Shown here one piece after another: positions 32,761 through 42,799 of a stretch of DNA of 64,000 bases. Every line of letters begins with the position of its first letter. Position 1 is the first letter of the stretch. The translations under genes and the position numbers were made by a program. This stretch comes from Dactylosporangium siamense (GTDB lineage Bacteria > Actinomycetota > Actinomycetes > Mycobacteriales > Micromonosporaceae). Below the pieces are notes generated by a model that was not told where the DNA came from, ran no database searches, and was given only the letters and a program-made list of their open reading frames with translations. Location: positions 1 to 64,000 of the forward strand of contig NZ_BONQ01000126.1 in NCBI RefSeq assembly GCF_016862795.1, in the 5' to 3' direction.

Positions 32761-32875
32761 CTAATCCGGCCGGCGGATCCGTCTTCGTCATCACGCTCGA
32801 CGCTGCAACCCGGGATCGGCCCTCGACCTTCGGGTCGGGGGCCGCCCGCCCTTGACGGACGGCCACCGAGTCAAC

Positions 32876-33271
32876 TCAGGAAGGGTTCAATGCCGACAGC
32901 TCCCCGACGGGTGCCACCAGGTGACCCTCCCCGAAATAGCACCACCATGCCGGTGACGAGCCGGCCGGGCAGAGCATGTGCAGTCCACGGTTGTGCACTG
33001 CACAGTCCGGCCATGCGATGTTCAGCACCTCGGCGAACAGGTCTTGGACACCTTCGGCAACTTCGGCCAGCGCATCCTCCTCCGTTTCCCCTTCGAGAGC
33101 GCCCTGCCCGCCGTAGAACCTGCCGTCTTCCAGGATCACGCGATAGACGGGACGACCTCGGAAGGAACCCACGCTCCGAACGGCAAGCCTGAACGAGAGA
33201 CCTGACGCAAAGACATCGCCTTGCACCAATACCAGTGCATCCTTGAGGCGCCCGAGGGCCTGCGCTGTCAC
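32876..33271 (-). CDS. Unknown 131-aa protein, paralogue B
   Basis: Nearly identical to the protein at 5725-6120. Differences are concentrated at residues about 39-62 (RGRPVYRVI for RERSIYHVT, GQGALEGE for GVSGREGE), plus L for H near the CPAGSSPAWW motif. The frame, start and stop are kept, so both copies look functional or only recently duplicated. It is enclosed by the miniature element and the IS701 end, both of which share the same terminal repeats, so the gene could be carried as a transposon passenger. Function unknown. Confidence 0.7.
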   Translation of the reverse strand: MTAQALGRLKDALVLVQGDVFASGLSFRLAVRSVGSFRGRPVYRVILEDGRFYGGQGALEGETEEDALAEVAEGVQDLFAEVLNIAWPDCAVHNRGLHMLCPAGSSPAWWCYFGEGHLVAPVGELSALNPS

Positions 33272-33296
33272 CGGATCTCCTCCGCGTGCGGTCTAG

Positions 33297-34200
33297 CACC
33301 CCAGCCCAGGTTGGTTATGTAGATGCCTGACGATGGGCTGGTGGCGCTGGGGCTGGTCGGCGTGCCGGAGGGCATGCTGACGGCCGTCGGATGATCATCG
33401 ATGACTTGACGAGACAATCGAAGACCGTGCGACGGGCCGCTGGGCACAGCGTAGCCGTCAGGCAGTGGCTGGCTGAGTTCGACACCGGGTTCGCCGCGAT
33501 CGCGGGCCGGTTCGGTCGGGTGGAGCCGCGCCGGCAAGCGCGCATGTTCCTGCTCGGTTTGTTGTCCGATGTGGACACCCGGTCGTGCTGGCAGTTGGCG
33601 GAACACGCCGGAGACGGTTCGCCACATGCGATGCAGCGGCTGCTGGGTGAAATGGTCTGGGACGCCGACCGAGTCCGCGATGACGTGCGCGGCTACGCCG
33701 TCGCCGCGCTCGGCGACCCGGGCGGGGTGCTGATCCTGGACGACAACGGTGACCTGAAGAAGGGCCGGCACACCCTGGCGACCCAGCGCCAGTACACCGG
33801 CACCGCCGGGCGGATCGAGAACGCTCAGGTGGCGGTCTATCTGGCCTACGCCGCCCCGCGCGGGTCCACGCTGATCGACCCGGACGTCTACCTACCAAAA
33901 GCCTGGACCGACGATGACGCCCGATGCGCGGCGGCGGGTGTGCCCGAGCAGGTGCGGTTCGCGACGAAGATCACCCTGGGCCGGCGGATGCTCGCCCGGG
34001 CCCTCGACGCGGGCGTGCCAGCGGCGTGGTGCACCGCGGACGAGTTCTACGACGGCGATCAACACCTGCGCCGCGACCGGCAGGCCCGCGCGGTCACCGG
34101 CGTGCTGCGGCGGGCGCCGTGGCTGCTCGCCGTCGCCGCCGTCGCGCTCTACGCCCGGATCGTCGCCGACCAGCTGCAGTCGCGGCCGCCGGCCGGTAGG
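33297..34200 (+). mobile_element. IS701-family element, right end missing
   Basis: The left end CACCCCAGCCCAGGTTGG is flanked by CTAG and is followed by about 90 bp of subterminal sequence that reappears inverted in both miniature elements. A transposase gene follows, but the element loses similarity at about 34100-34200 and no right inverted repeat is present. Confidence 0.7.
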
Positions 34201-34308
34201 ACATATCGAAACCATCGCAGACACCGTCACCACCGCCGTACGGTGGCAGGCCGGACGGCCTGGTTGTCGCGTTGCCGATTGCCGGCGACCTGCGACACTG
34301 TCGGTTGA
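33391..34308 (+). pseudogene. IS701-family transposase, C-terminally truncated
   Basis: Residues 1-235 follow IS701/DDE_5 transposases: FAAIAGRFGRVEPRRQARMF, HAMQRLLGEMVWDADRVRDD, GGVLILDDNGDLKKGRHTLA (first catalytic aspartate) and RQYTGTAGRIENAQVAVYLA. These are followed by RFATKITLGRRMLARALDAG and WCTADEFYDGDQHLRRDRQA. After this the sequence is unrelated and ends at 34308. The family is about 400 residues long, so the last third, including the catalytic glutamate region, is missing. It could not move itself. Confidence 0.8.
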
Positions 34309-34349
34309 CCTTGGCGGAAGGCCGGGCGGGTACGGAGGAGTTCAGCGCG

Positions 34350-35282
34350 ATGGCAGCGGACGGCGGCAGTACCAAGGCGGTGGTGACCGCGCTGGCGGCG
34401 AACCTCGGGATCGCGATCAGCAAGGGTGTCGCGGCGTTCATCACCGGCTCGTCGTCGATGCTCGCCGAGGCGGTGCACTCCCTCGCCGACACCACCAACC
34501 AGGCGCTGCTGCTGGTCGGCGGCCGCCGCTCCCGGCGGGAGGCCGACGAGGCACACCCGTTCGGCTACGCCCGGGAACGCTACATCTACGCGTTCATCGT
34601 CTCCATCGTGCTGTTCACCCTCGGCGGGCTGTTCGCCCTGTACGAGGGGTACGAGAAGATCGTCCACCCGCACGAGCTGACCTCACCGCTGGTCGCGGTG
34701 GTCGTGCTGGTGATCGCGATCGGACTGGAGAGCTACGCGCTGTACACGGCGGCGAAGTCAGCGAACGCGGTCCGCGGGTCGAAGACGTGGTGGCAGTTCA
34801 TCCGGCACGCCAAGGCCCCCGAGCTGCCGACGATCCTGCTCGAGGACGCCGGTGCCGTCACCGGCCTCGTTGTCGCACTGTTCGGGGTGGGGCTGACCGT
34901 GCTGACCGGCAACCCGGTCTTCGACGGCATCGGCACGTTCATCATCGGTGCGCTGCTCGTAGTGATCGCCGTGGTCCTCGCGATGGAGACCAAGAGCCTC
35001 CTCGTCGGAGAGTCCGCCTCCAAGGCCAACATCCGGAAGATCCGCGAGGCGCTGGTCGCCGAACCGTTCTTCGACCGCGTGATCAACATGCGGACCATGC
35101 ATCTGGGTCCGGACGAGCTCCTTGTCGCGGTGAAGGTCGCCATCCCGTCGGGGAAGCTCTCGGAGGAGGTCAGCGACGCCATCAACAGCGCCGAGGCCCG
35201 CATCCGCGCTGTCCTGCCGATCGCCACCCTGATCTTCGTCGAACCAGACATCTACCAGCCGGCCGCCGACGCATCCGTATAA
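34350..35282 (+). CDS. Cation diffusion facilitator (CDF) metal exporter
   Basis: The 310-residue membrane protein has ATG 34350 with GGAGGAG 9 nt upstream. Six spans include the N-terminal pair with the metal-site motif LAEAVHSLADTTNQ (H-x-x-x-D) and the fifth span with LLEDAGAVTGLVVALFG (acidic residue pair). The GGRRSRREADEAHPFGYARE loop is the usual F-G-Y signature, and a cytoplasmic C-terminal domain (KIREALVAEPFFDRVINMRT) follows. CDF proteins export Zn2+, Fe2+, Mn2+ or Co2+ in exchange for protons. The metal is not obvious from the motif. It stands alone and converges with the conflict operon 66 nt downstream. Confidence 0.9.
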   Translation: MAADGGSTKAVVTALAANLGIAISKGVAAFITGSSSMLAEAVHSLADTTNQALLLVGGRRSRREADEAHPFGYARERYIYAFIVSIVLFTLGGLFALYEGYEKIVHPHELTSPLVAVVVLVIAIGLESYALYTAAKSANAVRGSKTWWQFIRHAKAPELPTILLEDAGAVTGLVVALFGVGLTVLTGNPVFDGIGTFIIGALLVVIAVVLAMETKSLLVGESASKANIRKIREALVAEPFFDRVINMRTMHLGPDELLVAVKVAIPSGKLSEEVSDAINSAEARIRAVLPIATLIFVEPDIYQPAADASV

Positions 35283-35348
35283 GCCACCGCGTTCTCCATG
35301 GTTTTGGCTGCGCGTTCCGAGCTCATGTCGCCCACGAGCAGACCCGCT

Positions 35349-38083
35349 TCACTGCGCCGCGACCACAATCGCGAGGCGTTCGGTTGCCGGGGATTCCGCG
35401 GCGAAGAACCGGACGGCTTCGACGAGTTCGCTTATCCCACCCTGGAATCGGGAGCAGGTGCGGACGATGCTGATGGCGTCGGCGCGGAGGGTGTCGTGAC
35501 GGCGGATCACGGCGCGGATGGGGCCACGCAGCAGCGACAGCATCTCCTCGCGGACGGCCGGGTAGCGAAACTCCGGGATGTCCAGCAGGGCGTCGACGAT
35601 CGTGGCGATCACCGGCAGTGGCAAGTTCGCGGCTACGGATTCACCGGGTGGTGCGGCTGGGTATCGCGCGTCGCGCAGCAATTGACCCTCGTCGCCGATA
35701 TCGTTGCGGTACCACATATAGGTGGGCGTCTGCCCGGTCGGGCCGGTCGCGCGCAGCTCGGTGAAGCGCACGTGTACGGCGTCGAAGAGCAGCGCAGGCT
35801 CGGCGAGCAGTTGTTCGTCGGCCTCGAGTAGTCGCAACAGCTCCCGGCCGAACCGGCCTGTCCGTGGATCGCCCGTTCCCGGGCCGCGGCGGGCGGCGAG
35901 CAGGGCGTACTGGTGCAGCCCGGTAGCCGGCTCACCGATCGGGAACGTCTCATGGCCGCGCACGTCGACGCGGCCGTCGTCGTTGGGCATCTGGAGGACG
36001 TCGAACAGCCACAGCTGCCGGCTCAAGCCATCGGCGATACCGGAGGCGTACGCCGCCAGCAGCGAAGCGAAATCAAGGTCGATGGTATCGGCGTCCGTGT
36101 CGGCGTCGGCCTCCGAATCGGCGTCGGCGTCGGCGTCGATGATGTCCGCGTAGGTCAGGCGCCAGCGCCCGTCTGCGTCGAGGAAGCCGCGTCCGCCCCA
36201 CACTACGTAGAGGTCCGTCGCGCCGACCGCGGGCAGTTCCCGCATGAACACTTCCCGCACGGTGGTGCGGTCCGCGAGCCGGCTGCGCACCCCGTCCGGG
36301 ACTGTACCGGCCGGGACGAGTGGCGTCGTCAGCACTTGGATGCGGTCGGCGGGTACACCTCGGTCGAGGAAGAACTGAGCGAACCTCAGAGCGTCGAATC
36401 CGGGTCCGGCCAGCGTCCACCCCTCCCCGGCCTGGTGCTCGCCCGACCCGACGATCACCACGAGGGCTTCGGCGCCGACATGCATACGGACCGTAGGCGG
36501 GACATCGTGTTCAACGATGCCATCCACCGGCCGCAGCGCGAGCGCTTCGGCGGCCGGGATGGCCGGGGGCGGTGCGGTGCCGAGGCCCAGGCGTTGCAGG
36601 AGCGGCGCGCCGATCACGGCGAACGGGCGCAGGCGTGGGTCGGCGTCCGCGTCGCCGCGGGTGTCGCCGCCCAGCAGCGCCGTGAACGACACGTCGCGGC
36701 CCAGGGAAGACTCCAGGTACCGGGCGACGGCGCGGAACGTGTCGAGCGTGCGGTCGCCGGTCAGCGACTGTTGCAGCAGCTCGCGGACGCCGGGCGCGAA
36801 CTCGTACTCGACGGCGTCGGGTGGGATCCGGGCGCCGGGCGGGGTGAGTCGCTCGATGAGCCCGCCGGCGAACACCTCGGCGAGGTGGGTGCGGTCCGTG
36901 CTGTGCAGGACACCGTGTTGGACAGCGCGGACGATCGGCAGGCGGATCGGCACGGCGGCGAGGCAGACCGCCAGTTCGTACGCCTCGGTCGACACCGTGG
37001 CCCGGAACTGATGCAGCCTGGCCGGTGCCGTCAGGCCTTGCGGTTCCGGCGCGGTGCCGGGGTCGCCGCGCCACGGGCCGTCCGTGATGACGCCCGGGAC
37101 TGGGTGGCCCGCGGCGCCGATGACCATGTGTGCCCATCGGGCGAGGTCCGCGTCGGCGAGGGACACCACCGGCACCACGCCGGACGGCGGGTCCTGCGTC
37201 GGCCACCACCACGGCAGCTCGACGCGCAGGCCCCGGTTAGGCTGACCGGGCCGGTAGCCGGACAGGCCGACGTCGATCCGGCCGACACCGGTCGCCTCCC
37301 ACAGGCGGTGGGGCAGGACCTGGGCGAGCACCACCGGTCCGCGCCGGCCCCAGTCCTGCACCGCGTCCCACACCTCGCGCCGGTACCACTGGGGGCCGAC
37401 GCAGTCGCTCACCACGACGACGATCTGCCGGCCGGTGTCCTCGCCGGGGTGGTCCAGCCGGCGGCGGACACCTGCCTCGCTGTACAGGGCGACCTCGCCG
37501 TCGCGGTCGTGCATGCACCAGCGCGTGAGCCGCCGGAACGCGCCGTGGTGGGCCAGCAGCCGCGACAGCTCCCCGACGGTCGGCTGCCATACGTCCATGG
37601 TCGGCGACGCATCGACGACGAGCGTCAGATCGAACCAGCGCTCCAGGGCCGGTCGTACCGTCGGGATGAGCACGCCGGTCTCGCCGTATCGGCGGACGGT
37701 CGCGTCGACGTCGAGCTCCCGCCGCGGTGCGACCCGCCGCCGCACCTTGAGCGCGCGAAGGGCGTTGGCCAGCCCCAGTTTCCCGTGCAGCGCCGGCGGT
37801 GCCGGCAGCCGCACCTCGGTCGTGTCGGCGGGCCGCTCCGCCGGCGGGCGGTCCGGCAGCAGATAGCGCTGCGTGTCACCGCCCGGGTCGCGGCCGCCGT
37901 GTGCAGTGCCCGCAGCGGTGCCGATGCCGCCGTCGAAGCCGTCGCCGCTGCCCGGCTCGTCCGCGGGCGTACCGGCGGCGTCCGGCGCCGGCGTGGATCG
38001 CGTCGCCAGCCACAGGACGTCCGCCAGCTGCAGCGGGTCCACGGGCAGACCGGCGGCTTCGAGGGCCGGGCCGAGCCGGCCGA

Positions 38084-38087
<4 letters not shown>
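35349..38087 (-). CDS. SAV_2336/vWA-type protein with caspase-like domain and EAD2 tail
   Basis: The 912-residue protein is the last gene of the conflict operon, starting at GTG 38087 overlapping the MoxR stop (GTGA). The N-terminus matches SAV_2336 proteins, followed by a vWA-like domain from about residue 150 (WFDLTLVVDASPTMDVW, HHGAFRRLTRWCMHDRDGEV, QIVVVVSDCVGPQWYRREVW). Residues about 530-700 resemble a caspase-like fold (ALVVIVGSGEHQAG, FDALRFAQFFLDRGVPADRI, LYVVWGGRGFLDADG, LWLFDVLQMPND), but the catalytic H and C positions appear as R and V. The end (FRYPAVREEMLSLLRGPIRA, AISIVRTCSRFQGGISELVE) is an effector-associated domain of the EAD2 type, used for homotypic recruitment. It should be the scaffold activated by the ATPase. 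Confidence 0.75.
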
Positions 38088-39057
<970 letters not shown>

Positions 39058-39061
<4 letters not shown>

Positions 39062-41298
39062 CGCTGCGCAGCCTCCCGGACCGCCAGGCCGGTCAGTCTG
39101 CCGGCGTCCGGTAGCCAGTCCTGGTTGTCCCACACCAGCCGGACCGTCGTCGCGTCGGCCGCCGTATCGCCCGCCGTGTCGCGGAGCTCCTTGAGCCGCA
39201 GCGGCACGTCGTCGAAGTCGCCGCGCTGGACCAGCGCGGCGAGGACCGACGTCACCTCGTCCCAGTCGCCGGGCTCGGCGTCCAGCCACATCAGGTACGG
39301 TGCGCCCGCGTTGACCGCGGCGACGAGCGGGTCGTTGCGCAGGTCGCCGCGGAACGGCCCGGGGGCGAACCGGAAGCCGACGCACGCCGGCCGCTCCGCC
39401 TCGACGCTGGTACTGATCCGCCGCACCCCACCGCCGCGGGGCGGCTCCAGCCACGACACCTTGGGCGCCGCGTGCGTGATCTCCTCCGCGATCGCGGTGG
39501 CACGCCTGCGCCAGTACGCGCAGGCGCGGGACGCCTCCAGCCGTTCACGGAAGTGCAGCATCACCGGGTACTCCTCTCGGATGGGAACGGACGCCGTCAA
39601 CGAGTCGCTGAACGCCCAGGACTCGGGAACGTCGTCGAAGCGGGCTCGGGGCGCCAGGAAGCCGAGGGTCATGTCGGTACCGTCCGGCTGCTGCTCGTAC
39701 GCCCAGTTGATCAGCCGGTTGACGGCCTGCTGGACGGCGGTCAGGCCGCCGGGGCACGCGACGGTCTCCCGCGTCCAGGCACCGTCACCGGTGCGGAGGT
39801 GACCCACGATGGCGGCGGGCCAGCCGGCCTGCGGGTCCGTGCTGCCGGAGCCCGGCGGCTGCAGGTCGATGACGAGGTGGGAGCGGCCGGACCGGTCGAT
39901 CGCGGCCCGCTCGCGGTCGCGCAGCGCGTGGAGCGCCGGCACCGGCAGCTCGAACCACTCGTCCGGGACGCGCCTGCCGGTCAGCTGCTCCAGCCTGGCC
40001 ACGAACCGCGGCAGCGGTGCGTCCGCGGCCGCGCCGCCGAGATCGGCGAGGTACTCCAGGACCTGGTCGAGGTCGTGGTGGCTCGGCGCGAGGCGGCGGT
40101 CGGGCACGACATCGTAATAGTGCCGCAGCTGGCCCGCGGTGACGGCGGCGAACGGCGCCAGCAGCGGCGCGACCCGGCCCTGGACTTGCCACAGGCGCCG
40201 GACCTTCGCCGCGTCGAGGCGCTGCTCCTCGGTCGTGCACAGCTCGTCGAGCGAGGCCAGGAGGGTCGTCATGCCGCCGCGGGCCAGCACAGCCGCCACG
40301 GCCTCCTGCGGGTCGTCGGCCGGTCCGAGCAGCCGGGCCTGGCGGGCCGGGTCGGCGAGCGCCGTGCATCCGGCCAGCGCGGCCGCCAGCCGCCGCAGCT
40401 GCGACGGCGTGCGCGTGGCCCCGGCGGCGGCGTGGAGCGCCGAACCGGTCACCGGGAGCCCGCCGAACTCCCGTTCGTCCGCGCTGCCCGACCAGTCGAC
40501 GGTCCGGCTCAGGTACACCGGAGACAGCTGCGTCTGGCCGGAGTCCGCCAGCTGCCGCACGTGGCGGCCCACGAACGCCGACAGCGCCGGCATGTCCGGC
40601 GGCCAGCGCGCTGGCTGGCCGTCGCCGTGCAGCCAGCCGAGGAGCGTGTCGGTGAACGCGCCGGCGCGCGCCGTCCGGCGGTTCGCCGCCGCGGTGCCCT
40701 GCGCCGCCGAGTAGATGACGAACTGCCGCACGCCCGCGCGGCGGACCCCACTGACCGGGAACGTGGTCTGGGTCAGGTGGGTCCGGTAGTTGCGGCTTTC
40801 CACGAAGTTGGCGCACGCGTCGACCAGCACGATCTGCTGGTGGAAGCCGGACACCTCCCGGTCGATCAGATAGTCGAGCAGGTCCTCGACCCGGATGTTG
40901 CGCCGGTCGTTGGGCCCGGCGTCCGAGGTGAACAGGGTCCGGCGGCGCTGGTCATCCAGCACGCCGTGGCCGCTCCAGTAGACGACCAGGGTGTCCCGCG
41001 CCGCCCGCTGCTGCCGCAGCTCGTCGGTGAAGTAGGCCATGATGTCGTCGCGCCGAGCGGATGCCCGCGGGGTGACACCCAGCCCGGACGCCGCCGCCAG
41101 CGTGCCGTCGGGGTCGCCCGGCAGCACGTCGAGGAACAGTGCCACCTGCTCGGCCGGTACCCCGGCGGCCCGCAGCCAGCCCGTGACGCGCACGGCATCG
41201 CGGGCGGCGCCGGGCAGCCCCCAGGTGTCGGCCACGTCGTACCGTTCGATGCCGATGACGACGCCGTGCGTGGCCGCGGGGTCCATGCGTACCGTCAC
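39058..41298 (-). CDS. Caspase-like protease with VMAP-type C-terminal domain
   Basis: The 746-residue protein begins with a peptidase C14 caspase domain: HGVVIGIERYDVADTWGLPG, LVVYWSGHGVLDD with the catalytic histidine (about 112), and HQQIVLVDACANFVESRNY with the cysteine (about 162), then FVIYSAAQGTAAANRR. Residues about 285-380 (SQLRRLAAALAGCTALADPA) look like an effector-associated or middle domain. From about 460 the sequence matches the VMAP C-terminal domain of vWA-MoxR associated proteins (RSHLVIDLQPPGSGSTDPQA, WAYEQQPDGTDMTLGFLAP, PVMLHFRERLEASRACAYWR, APYLMWLDAEPGDWDEV). It is the likely lethal effector, cutting host proteins when the MoxR/vWA complex fires. GTG 41298 overlaps the hydrolase stop; an ATG lies at 41286. 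Confidence 0.85.
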
Positions 41299-42536
41299 CG
41301 GACGAACGCCCCGACGGCTTCCCACACGTATCGGTTGGACCAGTAGGCGCTGTGCGACTGCGGGAAGGGTTGCACGTTGTCCACCTCCTGGTCCTCCACC
41401 CGCCCCGGGAACACCCCGGCGCCGACGTAGCTGAGGAAGTCGCGGGGGTCGTAGATGTTGAGCCAGGCCGGGAAGTGATCGGGCAGCGGGTCGGGTGCGC
41501 GCAGGCTGACCAGCGCGCCGATCTCGTACAGGAACGACGCCTGGGAGCCGACCGTCACCAGCCGGTCGACCTCCGCGATCGGCTCGGCCACCAGCAGGTC
41601 GACCGCGGCGATACCGCCCAGGCTGTGCGCCAGGATCGTCACCCGGGCGGCGCGGGTGTCGGCGACGGCCTGCCGGATCGCCGCCCGGATGTCGCCGCCG
41701 CGCGCCTGGTAGAGCAGGATGTCCCCGGCCGCGGGGGCCGCCAGGTCGCTGATCGCGCCTCGGCGGCGCTCCACCAGCCGGGTGGTCGCCCAGGCGGCCA
41801 CCCCCTTGAAGGGCCGGGCGAGCCAGTCGCCGATGCCGCGGGTGTACCCGTAGAGCTCGTCGGTGAGCAGCTCCACCAGCTCGTCCCGGGTGTGCCCGTC
41901 GACGGTGGGTCCGGCCTGCTCGAACCTTGCCTGCGCGTCGGCGAGCGTGAAAGCGATCAGTGCGCGGGCGATCGCCTGGCGGTGCTCGGACATGTCGTCG
42001 TCCGCGGTGCGTACCGCCTCGTCGAACTCCGGGGCGGCGCGCAGGGCGGCGAGGGCGGCGTCGAAGCTCGCGTCGAGCTCGGCCCGGGCCAGCCGCGCCC
42101 GCAGGTCCGGCGACGCGACGAAGCCGTCGAGCTGCACGCGCAGCAGCTCGGCGGGCGGGTCGACGTCCGGTGGGAGCTCGCCAGCCGCCTTCCACGCGGA
42201 CCGCAGCAGGCGCAGCTCGTACCAGGGGTCGGTGTAGAGGACCGCCCAGCGCGCGATCGTCTCCTCGTCGGCGTCGCGGCGTCCGCCACGCGAACGGTCG
42301 TACTCCGGGACCGACAGACCCGCGCTCAGCCGCGCACCGTGCTGCTCGCCCCAGAAACAGCCGCTCAGCCGGCCGAGGTGCGGCAGCTGCGCCACCCGTT
42401 CGCGAACCTCCCGCAACGACCTGCTGTACGCCTCCGCCCTGACTCCGGTGCCATGCACGAAGACCACCGCACGTTCGTTCCCGCCCTGAGCAGCCACCCG
42501 GACATTGTCGCCCGTCGAGGTGTCGCACCCGGTCAC
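41295..42536 (-). CDS. Alpha/beta hydrolase (PGAP1/lipase-like), first gene of the conflict operon
   Basis: The 413-residue protein has the alpha/beta hydrolase elements: VVFVHGTGVRAEAYSRSL (oxyanion loop), nucleophile elbow VTILAHSLGGIAAVDLL (serine about 305), a likely acid in WLNIYDPRDFLSYVGAG and a likely histidine in FPQSHSAYWSNRYV. About 170 residues of helical insert (RTADDDMSEHRQAIARALIA and neighbours) separate the first strand from the elbow. Relatives act on lipids or esters, so it could be a membrane-damaging effector next to the protease. GTG 42536 is used; GTG 42497 is an alternative. The stop overlaps the caspase start by 4 nt, placing it firmly in the same operon. Confidence 0.8.
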   Translation of the reverse strand: MTGCDTSTGDNVRVAAQGGNERAVVFVHGTGVRAEAYSRSLREVRERVAQLPHLGRLSGCFWGEQHGARLSAGLSVPEYDRSRGGRRDADEETIARWAVLYTDPWYELRLLRSAWKAAGELPPDVDPPAELLRVQLDGFVASPDLRARLARAELDASFDAALAALRAAPEFDEAVRTADDDMSEHRQAIARALIAFTLADAQARFEQAGPTVDGHTRDELVELLTDELYGYTRGIGDWLARPFKGVAAWATTRLVERRRGAISDLAAPAAGDILLYQARGGDIRAAIRQAVADTRAARVTILAHSLGGIAAVDLLVAEPIAEVDRLVTVGSQASFLYEIGALVSLRAPDPLPDHFPAWLNIYDPRDFLSYVGAGVFPGRVEDQEVDNVQPFPQSHSAYWSNRYVWEAVGAFVR

Positions 42537-42799
42537 GAATTCGGTTCGTCACCCCCGGCCGACCAGATGGTGTGCCGCGGCTGCCGTCAGACGGTGAACC
42601 GCAGCCATGACGGCGGGCCGGCGGTGAGCCGGTCGACGTGCTCGGCCACGTTGAGCACGGCTGCGCCGGCGGGCAGGTCTATTTGTGCGAAGGAAATGCG
42701 CTTCGTCCGAAAGGTCCGATATGTAAAGTCGGAGGCAGCCGGAGGCCGGGTCGCTGCACTCGCCGCTGTGCGGTCGGCACGATCGGGATCGGAGCGTCG
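42537..42799. promoter_or_regulatory. Shared divergent promoter region of the conflict operon and the Tc toxin operon
   Basis: About 260 bp separate two divergent operons. The right half (42680-42735) is distinctly AT-richer, with a small inverted repeat cgaag-gaaatgcg-cttcg (42687-42704), and is the likely site of promoters and operators. GGAG at 42791 serves the Tc start at 42800. On the minus strand a frame without start codon runs from 42735 to a stop at 42587 (ISFAQIDLPAGAAVLNVAEH onward) and may be a decayed small gene. Confidence 0.45.

Larger units (their letters stand above)
32588..33296. repeat. Duplicated cassette, copy 2 (MITE plus 131-aa gene)
   Basis: Direct repeat of 5438-6144, with the same order and orientation of miniature element and gene. 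It ends in ggtctag, which leads without a gap into the left end of an IS701-type element at 33297. Confidence 0.8.

Noticed and set aside
41300-42552. Extension of the caspase frame upstream to 42552
   Set aside because: It overlaps the hydrolase gene in another frame and has no domain. The caspase domain begins directly after GTG 41298.
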